A DNA stretch of 64,000 nt from Triatoma infestans (lineage: Eukaryota > Arthropoda > Insecta > Hemiptera > Reduviidae). Position 1 is the first letter of the stretch. Every line of letters starts with the position of its first letter. Below the pieces are notes generated by a model. It did no database searches. It was given only the letters and a program-made list of their open reading frames with translations, and was not told the DNA's origin. Where the stretch lies: positions 62,001 to 126,000 of the forward strand of contig JAAEAF010000225.1 in NCBI GenBank assembly GCA_011037195.1. Direction: 5' to 3'. Below are positions 22,743-34,200 of this stretch, one piece after another. The position numbers were made by a program, and so were the translations under genes.

Positions 22743-23000
22743 AATGGTTCGGGTGCAAAACAAATTAGACAAAGCTGCAACCTGTTTAACATACTTTTCA
22801 ACGAGGCAGTGGAAGTTTATGGATGAGAATGCTTTAACTTTATATTCAATGCTTTCACTGCAAGACAGAATAACGTATCCGTTTGATGTTAGACAAATTA
22901 ATTGGCCAGCTTATTTAGAAGATTACATCTTGGGCATTAGGCAATTTATATTTAAGGAACCGCCTAGTAGTATACCAAAAGCAAGGAAACAGCTTTCAAA
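22743..23000 (+). CDS. FAR: Fatty acyl-CoA reductase exon (FAR_C domain)
   Basis: The exon follows AAAATTACAG and precedes GTAAGT. It encodes MVRVQNKLDKAATCLTYFST, then RQWKFMDENALTLY, FDVRQINWPAYLEDY and GIRQFIFKEPPSS. This is the FAR_C (sterile) domain, which includes the conserved F-D-V-x-x-I-x-W-x-x-Y and G-x-R-x-x-x-x-K-E segments. Phase in and out agree with the flanking exons. Confidence 0.95.
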
Positions 23001-23403
23001 GTAAGTTAGATCATTGTCTTGTTTATTATAAATATTAGTTATATTCGTTTAATAGAATTTAAATTATTTATGAAATATGATTTTTTTTTTTATATATGAA
23101 AAATCGCATTTTATCTATGAGTCCTTTTTTTATTTACTGAGGCTGTTTTAGGAGATATATCTCCGATTCTTATTTACCACAAAAGATCCTATGCCAAATT
23201 TGAAAAATCTTATATGCGTTTCTTATAAAATAGACTTACTGTGTCATCATAGGAGATAATGCTGTGAACATGATGCAGATATTCTTGTTACTAGCTTCAC
23301 TGTCCTCCTCCAAGCAGCAGGATCACTTTGCCAAGAGTTATGATCGCTCCAAGAGTAATTTAAGAATGTCTCTGCTCAGAAAAATTCTTCCATAAAGGAT
23401 TTC

Positions 23404-23682
23404 CTATTGAGCCAGATTTTTTTTTAAGGGACTCACAAACAGTTGAGAATACGGGAGGAGACAATGGAAAGAATCTTTTCGCCTTCTTGTCCAATGTGGG
23501 ATATAGCGTGGATTCAGAAGCATTAAATGAAAGAAAGACCTAGGGGTAAGGAATGGGTTATGCTCAAAGCCTTCAACCCAGGGGAAGATCAGAAGACTCT
23601 TCCCACAGGCAAGGACTGGGTTAAAGACTTGATGAGGGGGTTCTCTACTGGATAAATGATTGCACTGTCCATATGCACTCAA
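23404..23682 (-). other. Unidentified open frame in FAR intron
   Basis: A 92-residue frame on the minus strand with no recognised motif and no splice context. Its composition is unlike the AT-rich intron around it. It may be part of an old element. I would not call it a gene. Confidence 0.2.
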
Positions 23683-23701
23683 TTCAAAAAGAAATCCTCA
23701 A

Positions 23702-25117
23702 TGCAAAAATGCTATCTCAGTTCAACAATGTGCTGTACAATTCTGTCAACTAAATAATGTTAATTAGAATTATATAAGTTGCCAAAATTACCACTTTGAA
23801 GAAAACCGGCTGACCGGAAGTGCGACTTTACTGAATAGGTTTTTGAGTTTTTTGCCAGATTTTGTTATGGTTGCGAGAAACTAGATTTTTATTGAATTAG
23901 CCCTTGCGTGGATTTCTATCTTCATAGTACTTTCAATAGTTTGTGGAATGCGTCACCTACATAAATTTAAGGACAATATAATGAATAGCTGCAAACTCCA
24001 GGTCTAAGAAAAGTTTTTTGACTGAAAATTATTAAATCCTTGGAGAAATTTATGTGTGTTTAAATTCAATTTTATTTTGGCCCACTAGGTAAAGGGCCAA
24101 ATACAAAATGGTGGATCTTGCATTTCCGCCTTCTTCTCTTTTACCTTATTTTTCAATAATGGAATGAAAATTCTGAATTATTTCTTTATAGCTCACATTA
24201 ATTATACAAAATAGTGATTATTATATTAAAAATAACTTGATTTTTTGCATTTTTTTTTTTTTTTTTTTTAAGTTTATTGCACTATTTGATAGTATATATA
24301 ATACCTAGGTGGGAAAATTATTAAAAAAAATTCTAAACTAATTTTGCTTAAAAAGTAAGTAGCTATAAATAATAGCCAATCACAGGTAGAAGTGAAGGTG
24401 TCAAATGGGTATTTTAGGCCAATTAGAAATTTAAAAATATGTAATCTGTATGAATCATCACTTAAAAATATAAAGTGATTGATTAATTTTTTGTAGCTAA
24501 TTATTTCTATAAAAAATCTAGTTTGGAATTTTTTTACTAATTTTCCTCCGCAGGTATTTTATAAATTATCATATTGTGCAAAAAACATTTTTTATAAAAA
24601 AAAATGCAAAAAATCAAGTAATTTTCTACATAATATTTATTTGTTTATATAATTAATGTGAGCTATAAAGATAAAATTCAGAATTTTCATTCCATTATTG
24701 AAAAATAAGGCAAAAGAGAATTAGGCGGAAATGCAAGATCCGCTGCTTTGTATTTGGCCACTTATATAGTGGAACAAAATGGAATTGATGAAGCACCCAC
24801 AAAAAGTTTTCTTAGACCTGCAGCTTTTAGTAGCTATTCATTGTATTGTCCTTAATTTTATGTATGTGGCTCAGTCCACAAAGTATTGAAAGAGTACTAT
24901 AAAGTTAGAACCTAGGCATGAGCTAACAATCAAAATCTAGTTTCTCGCAAAACATAGAAAAGGAATCGAACAAATTATTAGTGCAATTAAAGAAATAAAT
25001 TATAATAAGAAGAAGCGTTGTATATTAGAGTTCGAAAAACTAGATCACTAGAGACTTTGTAACTATGTTAAGTGGAGTAAGAGAAAGTCGTGTGAGTGTT
25101 TCACACCAGATTTTTTT
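23702..25117 (+). mobile_element. HINE-like element, 5' truncated, split by a foldback element
   Basis: Internal blocks (TGACCGGAAGTGCGACTTTA near 23815) lead to the insertion at 23871-24950. The element then resumes and ends with AGTAAGAGAAAGT (25076-25088) and GTGTGAGTGTTTCACACC, then a T run. The 5' palindrome is missing. Confidence 0.65.
23871..24950. mobile_element. Foldback DNA element with long terminal inverted repeats
   Basis: The ends are TTGCGAGAAACTAGATTTT and its complement. The arms run inward for about 350-390 bases with moderate divergence, for example GGCCAAATACAAAATGG at 24110 against its complement at 24755. The centre is AT-rich and non-coding. No transposase and no clear target duplication were seen. 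It is inserted in the HINE-like copy at 23702-25117. Confidence 0.7.
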
Positions 25118-25515
25118 GTTAAGTTTCTGCGACTCTTAAAATGGTGCAGTTTGTAACAAAAAGTTTTTAAAAAAGTCGAAGTCACTTAATTATAAAGAAT
25201 TAATATAATAATTCGATAAACTTGTTTCCTCTGATGAAAGAAGAAAAACCAAAGCTAGCCTGAATTAGAAAAAGGAAGCATCATATTCAACCACACATCT
25301 TAGTTTTTATCTCTAGTCATCGGTTTTGCTGTCCGAAAGTGAGCATAAATATAAGCACAAAATGAAGCTGGCTGTTAAAGAAAAGCTCTCAGATATTTTC
25401 TAGCACTATGGGGGATCCTTTACCACCAATCAACATCAGTTTCATATTATCTTACTTTTAATGTTTAAATTTTCTTCTAACAGACACTTTTTTCTTTTCT
25501 ATTTTTTTTTTCTAG

Positions 25516-25663
25516 ATTTTATTATCTACATCGAATTACGCAAGTATTATTTGTGTTGATGATGTGGCGCTTTATAATGCTCCGATCCGCAACTGCACGG
25601 AGATATTGGTATTTCATCCTTGATTTGGTATTTCGTCTAGCACGCTTGCTGCCCATCTTATGA
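25516..25663 (+). CDS. FAR: Fatty acyl-CoA reductase, last exon
   Basis: The acceptor follows a long T tract (TTTCTAG). The exon encodes KFYYLHRITQVLFVLMMWRF, then RYWYFILDLVFRLARLLPIL and a stop at 25661-25663. A hydrophobic C-terminal segment after the FAR_C domain, thought to anchor the protein in the membrane, is usual in insect FARs. The visible exons add up to about 447 codons. Family members are about 500-540 residues, so the missing 5' part is short. Confidence 0.93.
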
Positions 25664-25689
25664 AAAACCTGTACCAGTCACAGCTCAAA

Positions 25690-25703
25690 AATAAATTAAT
25701 AAA
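25690..25703 (+). terminator. Poly(A) signals of the FAR gene
   Basis: Two AATAAA hexamers, at 25690-25695 and 25698-25703, start 27 bases after the stop codon and are followed by A-rich sequence. They are the nearest plausible polyadenylation signals. Confidence 0.6.
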
Positions 25704-28645
25704 AAAAAGAAAAAAAAAAAACAAATTTATACTTAGCGCTAATAAGTTTCTTTTTAATAATAAATAATAATAATTATAATAGAGGTTTTTTTTTACTATA
25801 AAAAATTGATAAAATTAAAAAAAAATTAAAGTAATAAAAAACCGAAAAACACTTTCTGTAATAGTTTTATAATTTTTGTTTCGCAGAGCCTGTTATTAAA
25901 TATTTATATTAATTAATAATGAAAAAAGTGTAATTAAATAAAAGAAATAGAGCGTTAAATACTATAAAGAACAAGTAAATTTAAAGGAGAAATGCCAGAT
26001 TTTTTTAATGTTTCGATGAGCGAAAGAGAAAATATTGCAGTAGTTTTATTCTTCTGGACTTTTTTTTATTCAAAAATAATTTATAAAATTAACTGTAATT
26101 AAACTAAGCATTTCCAAAGTTTATTTAAACCATTTCCAAATCATATGTAACCGTTTCTTTTTCAGTCTAAAAAAAAAGAAGTGTACAATGGGTAATATTG
26201 TAATATCTAGCTGGATGTTTTGTCTATTTCGGTTCAAATTGTACATGAGATCGGACAAGGTATTTCTTAAGGGTCTCGGTGTTGTTGTTGGGACAATGCT
26301 TGCTCAATCACAAAGGTAGAGATGGATCTGAATAGTGCTGCAAGGAATCGGATCCTCAAAAATCGACTGAGCCGCCTTCTTCGTCCAGAACAGTGATCCG
26401 GCTCGTTCGTTGTGGGGATACTTCTGTAAGCCCATGTAGGTTTCCCAGATCAATTACTTTTGCAGGTCCTGCAAATGTATTTCAGGGTTAGGTGTTGTTT
26501 TGCTGGCATATCCACATAGAGTAAGTCGGAAAACAACTTTATAATGAGGTCGAGTTCTCTTTTTTTTAAAAAGACTTCTTTTAAAAGAACCTGTTCTTGT
26601 GTTCGCACGGTTTTTTCTTTCTATTTTTCATTTTATTTTCTTCAATTGTAGAGCTTTTCTATTCATAATTTATTATAATTGCTGCCAAAGATTACAATTG
26701 AAATAGAAAAAGATTGCAATAGAATTGAAACGGTTGCACTTGATTTGGAAATAGTTTAAGATAGTTTTGGAAAATGTTGAATTCGACTTAGAACCGCTAT
26801 ATAATTTCTCTTTTTATATTTTGATAGTTTTAATCACCACAATTCTGGTATATCTTGGGGCATCCATTGCCAGATTAAAAAAAAAAATATATTGTTTGCT
26901 TGACGTAAGTATAAAATTGATAAAACCAAAATAAGTAAAGTGTATGATTTCTTTTTTAATTATAACTGTTATTGTAATTACAATTATAATAATAATAGAA
27001 AAACTTTTGTATTGTTGGGGAGAGCTTAAATATGGAACAAAAAAAGGATGTCCAGAAGAATATTTGTTCTTAAAATTTTCATATTCTGGCAAATCCATTT
27101 TTCAGAATAATATAATCGCAGAATTTTATATAATTGAAGTAAAATATATTTTTAGTTTTGTGTTTGTTTTCTAAGAGAACTTTCATGTTTACTTTTAAAA
27201 TTTAATTTAATTCATTTTGCGTTTTATTTAATAAAAAGTACAAAGATAAAGTTCTAATAATAACAGCATTCAATTCAGTGTTGAGTGAGATCTAGATTTA
27301 TTGTAGAATTTTCTTTTTTCCTTTCTGTTATTGTATACATTCATTGGCTGAATATTAAGGATTTGTTTTGCTACGGAAATAGTACTGAACAAAACAAAAT
27401 GAAATAAAAACTTTAAGGCTGTCTTCTGTAGCTTTTGCATGACTGTCAACTTAATTAGAAACTTGACCGCTGCAAACATTCGGTTTCACAGATTGTTGCT
27501 AACGATTAGTCTTTTGTTTTATTTATTTCGTTTTTCTTTGCCTCTTTTTTTTAAAAAAAAAAATGTAAGTACTGATTTTATGCAGAAATTTCACTGGAAT
27601 ACTTTTCTTTTCTTTTTTTAGGCTCTAGAATATCTCAACTAAATGGGGAGTGGGTCGATTTTTTGTTATTTTATTTTTTAAGTTAAGGTCCTCTGTTGTA
27701 ATAAGGGCATTAAAATGTAGGACATTTTAACTATTATAGTTATGATTGCACAGTTAAAAATTGAAATCTATTCAGCACACCTGTATGACATGTTTAGTTT
27801 TAAAAGTGCCGCATGAGCCTGGCAATATATTATAAAGGTTTTATTGCTAAAAACTAAATTATTGTCATCTAGAAAATCCAATGCCTTTGTGAGCTTGTTT
27901 GAGCTTTAGTAGAAGTTGAAACAACGCTAGTCCGCAAAGAGTGTAAAATCAACCCAATTATTCTTCTTCATCATTGCCACCGGTGCTGCCGTCTCCAGTT
28001 TTTCCTTGGGGTGTTTTTTTTTTTAGTTGGCCTTATGACCCGCTGCTGCCAACCCTACACTTTTTCTGCCTGCAATCTCGCCTCTTGAGTTGATCTATTG
28101 CAAATGACGTCCAATCATTGACAATCCTGGCTATCTATCCACCTGTTTCAAGATCCTGGCACCCTATAATTTTGGTCACTTAACCATGTGACCATTACTG
28201 CCTTCAGTAATTGTGCTAATTTTCAACTTCTGCATTAATTATTAACTGTGCAGATAATGCAGTTCATCGTTTCATCGTATTCCAATGTAGCGTGCGTCTT
28301 AAAAAAAAAAAACTTTAAAGCTTTAGAATTTTGCGTTTATTACGATTTTTGTTTTGTTTTAATTAAATACCTATTAATTATTATTTTCTATTTAATCATT
28401 TTTAAAAGCTGGTCAAGTCTCGGGCATGTCAACTGTCAAAACAAAAAACACATTCTCCGCTTATAATTTAACCTTTGTTGGTGAAATTAAAGAAAAATCG
28501 GATTTTTAATAATGGGGACATTGTAAAACCAGTTTGGCAAAACTTTACAAGCAATAATAGAAAACTGTGTAAATTGAGTGGGTTATTTGGGTTCATTGTT
28601 TATTTAAAAAATAATAATAAATTGAAAATAAAAATCCTTTTTTTT

Positions 28646-28676
<31 letters not shown>

Positions 28677-30956
28677 TCAAATCAGTATTGTATATTGGAA
28701 GGAATGAAAAGAAAAATGTAGCCAATCAAGTTGTTTTTAAAAAATAAACCATTTAATGCATTCTTAAATATAAACAAGATTAAAAAAAATAATAAAACGC
28801 CTCGCTTTGTGTGTCAAGTAAAATCGCAAGCTTTAATTGTGGACAATGTGACTTAAAAAAATTAATAACAAGCTCAAAAAAAAAATTGTTCTGACAAAAA
28901 AAACCTTCGCAAGAATTAAAAAAAAAAATGAAAGTAAACCAAAAAACAGAAACCAGAAGAATATGTGGTTAATGCAGCTGTTTTAATATATAAACGTTCT
29001 TAATTTTTTATTTTCATTACAGATCATTTCTCCTCCCGAGGAAAGACCTCCCCTCCATTTAAAATTTAGAAAAAAGAAACCTCTTGACTAGTCTTTTATT
29101 GCAAATTTAATTGGCTTTATAGTAACTTATTTAATTTATTTTTATTAAATTATTTCATTAAATGATAAATTATTTAAAGTTTTTTTCTTTTATAGTATAT
29201 CACCAAATTTATTTTACATACTTTAGAATTATATATATATATTTTGCTATAAATAATTTATTATAATTTTTATTTATTATATATTTATTGATTTGAACAC
29301 AATGATTGTTCTGTTTATATGGAATCTTGACTATAGCAGTCTCTTTATTAACGTTTATTTGTATTCAATTTATTTCTGTCCGTCATTCTCTTTCATCTTT
29401 CTTACAGCCGTTTTCTTCTTCAGAAAAAAAAATTATACATCAGACTAGATGGTTTAGTATTTTTGAGCTGACTTCTTCTGCAGGAAAGGAAATGAACACT
29501 AAACACAAGTAAGCCATATTGAGTTAAAGGGGTTATATGCACAAACATAGTCCTGCATGGTTAGTAGTATATAGAGGTATCGCTTACAAAAACAAAACCA
29601 GAAGATCCAGAAGGTCTTTTTCTTTTTTACCCCTTTTTGGAGATTAGTCACTGATCTAGCTAGAATTAGTTGAGCTAGTATTGGCTTCGTTGTGGGAACG
29701 CTTTGCCGAAGTAAGAGTGCATTTCAACTATCTCTATTTATTCTGCACGGTGTGGATTACCAATGGGATTTGGGGATACCCATTGCGAAGCCAAAGATTC
29801 CTGAGAAAAAGAAGCTAGTTCAATTCCCCCACACCTTCGGAGTATAATAGAAAGCAATTGAAGTTGCTCCGAGAGTACAGATCACAATAGATGTTTTTGT
29901 AACTATTCGGGCCAGCTTATCTCGACGAATTATAGCCGGAAGCAAAAAAAAACGAGCGCTCATTTTTAACACATAGTTCATTGCAACACATATCGCCTGA
30001 TGGCCATCATGCCATCGAAAAGAATTGTATCAAGGGCAGTGAGAAAGAATTTCAAGTATGGCACTGCTTTGTTTAAGTAAAACCGGACGAATGCTCGGTT
30101 AATATCCGTAACACTTCATTATCACTCAGTATTCTTTATAAAAGACCTAATCAGTTTAAATTTTTATCCAGATTTACATTATTAACTAGTTTCTTTCTAA
30201 TATCTGACTATTTGCACTTAACTAGTTAAGAATAGATTATTCATGAACATTTCGAGGGAATCAATGATACTGTTGCAGAAGCCCGCCATCGTGATGTCTC
30301 CAGTAAAACCGATGTGGCAAATGAGCTCTTCTGGCCTGTGTTATAAGCGGCTGAAATTGCACAGTAGAGAGAGATTCCAATCACTAGAGGCTAATATTGT
30401 TTAAAATAGCTAACCAGTGCCAATTAAAAGTAGTAGTTTTCTCTCGGTGATATTTGCTTAAGCAATTGAAGTTGCTCATACCCAAATTCGGTAGTTGTAC
30501 TTTTTTTCGGTAATTACTTTGCGTTAACTGTTCTATAGTTCGAGCTCTCATTGCCAGGTGTTAACCCAAATCTCGTGAACTAGTTCTCCGAACGGTTTCT
30601 TATCAAAATTTTAGTTCACCAAAGCTTAATTTAAGACGTTAACTCTGTAAATAAATTACGCTTGGCTTTGGTAGCTGCTTATATAAAAAAATAAAGATCC
30701 GTTTGGTGATTGAAAGTGAAAGCTATAGTTTGCAAAGAATAGATCATGCTCAGAGGAAATCACTAGTAACGTATATGATTTTCAGGAATAAAGATGCAAA
30801 GACATTGTTTTGGGTGACCTTGTAGCAATTACCTTTCTAACAAGTCCTGTTTGATCACTTCATTTCCTACGTTCTTCCAAGCATTCAGATGCAGGGCTTA
30901 AGCTAATGGAAGCCCCTTACTCATTAACGCCTTTCATTAAAGTTGTGCTAATAATC
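25704..30956. other. Intergenic AT-rich stretch
   Basis: Very AT-rich, with homopolymer runs, an (AAT)n run near 28648-28672, and no recognised gene or element. A possible terminal exon at 29023-29091 is listed separately. Confidence 0.5.
29023..29091 (+). other. Possible orphan terminal exon
   Basis: A good acceptor (TTTTATTTTCATTACAG) is followed by an open stretch reading ISPPEERPPLHLKFRKKKP and a stop. It is the most GC-rich piece of the local sequence. It could be an alternative last exon, but no partner exon is known and the protein is not recognised. Confidence 0.2.
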
Positions 30957-31273
30957 AGAGACATTTTCCGTGGTAGCCTGCTTCATTTTGCGGTCATCGA
31001 CCGGTTTCGGGCGTCCGCCCATCTTCAGGGTGCGTTTGTCAGACAGTGTGATAACATAAACTTGCACAGAGCAAATTTAGTTTATTGAATTGATTGATGG
31101 TTTTTATACACTCTGTGTATAAACTGAATTTGCTCTGAACAAACGCATCCTGAAGATCGGCGAACGCCCGAAACCGGTCGATGACCACAAAATGAAGCAG
31201 GCTACCACGGAAAATGTCTCTAAAGCTTTCCAGCTCTGCGGAACCAACCACCACAACAACTGCGCTAATAATC
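30947..31273. mobile_element. Short inverted Penelope-like element, 10-bp TSD
   Basis: The 307-bp unit (30957-31263) lies between direct repeats GCTAATAATC (30947-30956 and 31264-31273). Its arms are inverted and carry hammerhead-like motifs pointing outward at 30995-31032 (minus) and 31146-31183 (plus). The right end has the roughly 38-bp tail ending ACCAACCACCACAACAACT; the left end stops at AGAGACATTTTCCG. It is a short version of the element at 3959-5746, with no coding part. Confidence 0.8.
31146..31183 (+). ncRNA. Hammerhead-ribozyme-like motif
   Basis: CATC/GATG stem I, CTGAAGA, a hairpin with the base change G to C on one side, GAAAC, CGGTC. The partner on the minus strand (30995-31032) has lost one stem I base pair (CATC against GGTG on the plus strand). 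Confidence 0.5.
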
Positions 31274-34200
31274 TTTAGTGTTTCATGAAGTCCCATCCTA
31301 ATAAGGTTGTAAACCTCAAAAATCATAAAAAGATCATCTAATATTTTCAATTCACACTTTTATTAATTTTGTCTTCCTTACTTTTTTGTCAAATATAATA
31401 AAAAATAAAAAAATACCTCTTACCTTTTATTGTGCCAATTTGTAAATCTTTAAATGAATGATATATATGCTTTGCACCTCCCACAAAATAAAACTATATT
31501 AGCGTAAATTTTTTAAAAATATTTTGTGTGATTTAAAAAATAACCAAATAACGCTTTCCCTCCACGCTTTGGCCTTTTTTGTTTAAAATAATGCTAGCAC
31601 TTCCAAAAAATGGATATTGTAAACAAAATAAAAACATACTTCCAGTTAATTTTCTCCAAATACTAAATGATCTTCCCTTTTAGTAAACTTCTTTGTTCAG
31701 TTGCAATGCCCTTCCTTCCATTTTTATATATAAAAAAATGTAAAGTCTTTTTCCTTCAAAATTAAAAAGATACCTAATTAAAAGTATATATTTGTATAAT
31801 GACAAAATTTCATTTTATTATTTCTATCGATAAATAAAAATTGCACTGCCTTTGTAATGTTTGATGTAAATGAGTTTATTTTCATTTTATTTTATTAAGT
31901 TTTTATTCCATTCTATTCATATTCAGTTCCAGTTTTCATATTTTATTGAATAAAAGAACTTAAAAAAAAATTACGAAAAATCATGCCTAATTAGCCTAAA
32001 ATCATTATGTTTTAACTGTTTGTAATAAGAGAGTTGTAAGAAATGGATGTTTTGGATTGTGTCAATTTTTTCCTTTTTGGTAAACTGTAATGGTGTAATG
32101 TATGAGTGAAAGGGAAAAAAATGTATATTTTATTTTTCGTTCTGTTAATAGTAATATCTAGGAGGCTATATTTGAATTAGGTATGGAGAAACAAAAAAAT
32201 TACTAAAAAAAAATCCATTAAACTAAAAAAAAGATAAAAAAATTGTTATATAGGGGTATTGTTAATTATAATTACAAAAAAATACACAAAACCAAAAATA
32301 AAATAAATTAATAAATAATGATAATAATTAAAATAATAATAAACCTAATGGCGTGAAAGAAAAATGTTTAGTAATGGCTTTAGATAGACGTTTAAAAGAA
32401 GTTCATAAAAACAAAATAAATATATTCCTTGCAGAATTTTTTTGTTTTAAAGAATTTTTACTATTTAATTATCTTTTGGCCAGCTCGCTTTTGCGACTAA
32501 ATAAAGACAAAAATACAGTAAAATCAAATATTTAGTAGCTTTGAATGGGAATAAAATTTGTATCAAACCAATTTTTATTTCATTTATTTTCAGTTTCTAA
32601 TTTATAAAATATATACTAAGTGAATAGGTTTATATATCAAAATGTATTAATAAAATTTATCAGAATTTTAAATACAATAGGCGATACTGTAACAGAGGAA
32701 AAACCTTGGTATTTCTCGAACTAGGTACACAATAAATCAAAATATTTTTGATATTATAAACCTAATTTACTAGAAACATTCTATGAAGGGATAATTAGAA
32801 AGATTGTTAAGGCAATGATAGAAATTTGAAAATATATATATATAAACAAAAATAAATTTTTATTAATACTATAATCAGCAATCTGGCAGTGTAACCAACA
32901 CATAACCTTCTACGTTGCCTTCCCAATCTTAACCTTCACACGAACTATATTATTGTATAAACAGCATAAATTTTTGTGTTCTTTCAAATGTTATTCTTAT
33001 TTCTTTTCTTTTTGATAACTATGTAACCAAAATAACAAAAAAAAAATATTCTCAGTCAAAAAATTGAAAACTTATAAATAATATTTAATGTTGATAAAGG
33101 ATAGCGTGTTAGAGGAAGATTAGCTGCTGAAAAAAAAGATTTAAAAAAAAACAGCAGATTAATACCAAATAATTATAACAACCATGTACTATAATAATTT
33201 TATTATTTAATAAAATCATATTCTACATAGTTGAAAAAAAAATTCTGACTTTTTATTTTGTTGAAAGCAGCAGCTGCTAGGGCAGAACCTTTGTTGAAAA
33301 ATCCCTGTCTCCTCTTCAGAATGTTGAACATTGACTTTTTTTTAAGAAGCAAAACGATTGAATCAATTACTTTCATAAAGCATGGGAACAATGTTTGTAC
33401 TCAAGGGGTCAAAGATTGAAAACTCTGGCGTTTTTCTTATACAATACATAAATTGATATACATTTTTTGAGGATACTACAATTATTATGGAGCTAGAGAT
33501 TTCGAAAAATATCAATTTTCTCGTGTTTTCTTGTGCCATTATCATGTCACTGTTTCTTACTACCAAGACTATCCTGAATCTGTCCAAGGAAACACTGCAT
33601 ATCCTAATACTTTTGAAATAAATATTAGAGTTCAACAGTTGCCATGATTCTATGCCATAATATGTACAAGACCTGTTTATGACATACAAGCCTATTGGAA
33701 TCCAGATGGTACAATCTGACCTTGAGATGCCTTTGTTATTTTTTTTCGGGAGATACGAAACAATGTGATCTTTAAAATCAGGACATGTTATGGTTTGGAG
33801 CAGTTCTAAAGAAGGTTTATCCTGTTCGATACCTGATATGCACCCGAATTCTAAACCTTCTCTGAATGATAACTTAGTAGTTCCTCAGGAAATCTATCAG
33901 TGTTTTCTCCCAATCTCTATATCCAGCTTCCTCAGGTGTCCTCAGAAGTTAGCAATGCCCCAAAGGGAAATACGTTACTGTGTGTCTCTATATTTTTGTT
34001 CAGTCGACAGATCTTTTTCGATCATAGTCGGCCAGAAGTGTATTGGTTTGCCTCAGACCCGTGAGACCGGACATCTATCACCGCTTCCAAACGAAGGTTT
34101 ATGTCAAAACCGTCTAACGATTTTCTTTAAGCGAGTATGACGCTATGCTAGAGAACAAGCGCTAGTTGACTAGCATGTTACAAGTATAATGCAAACACTG

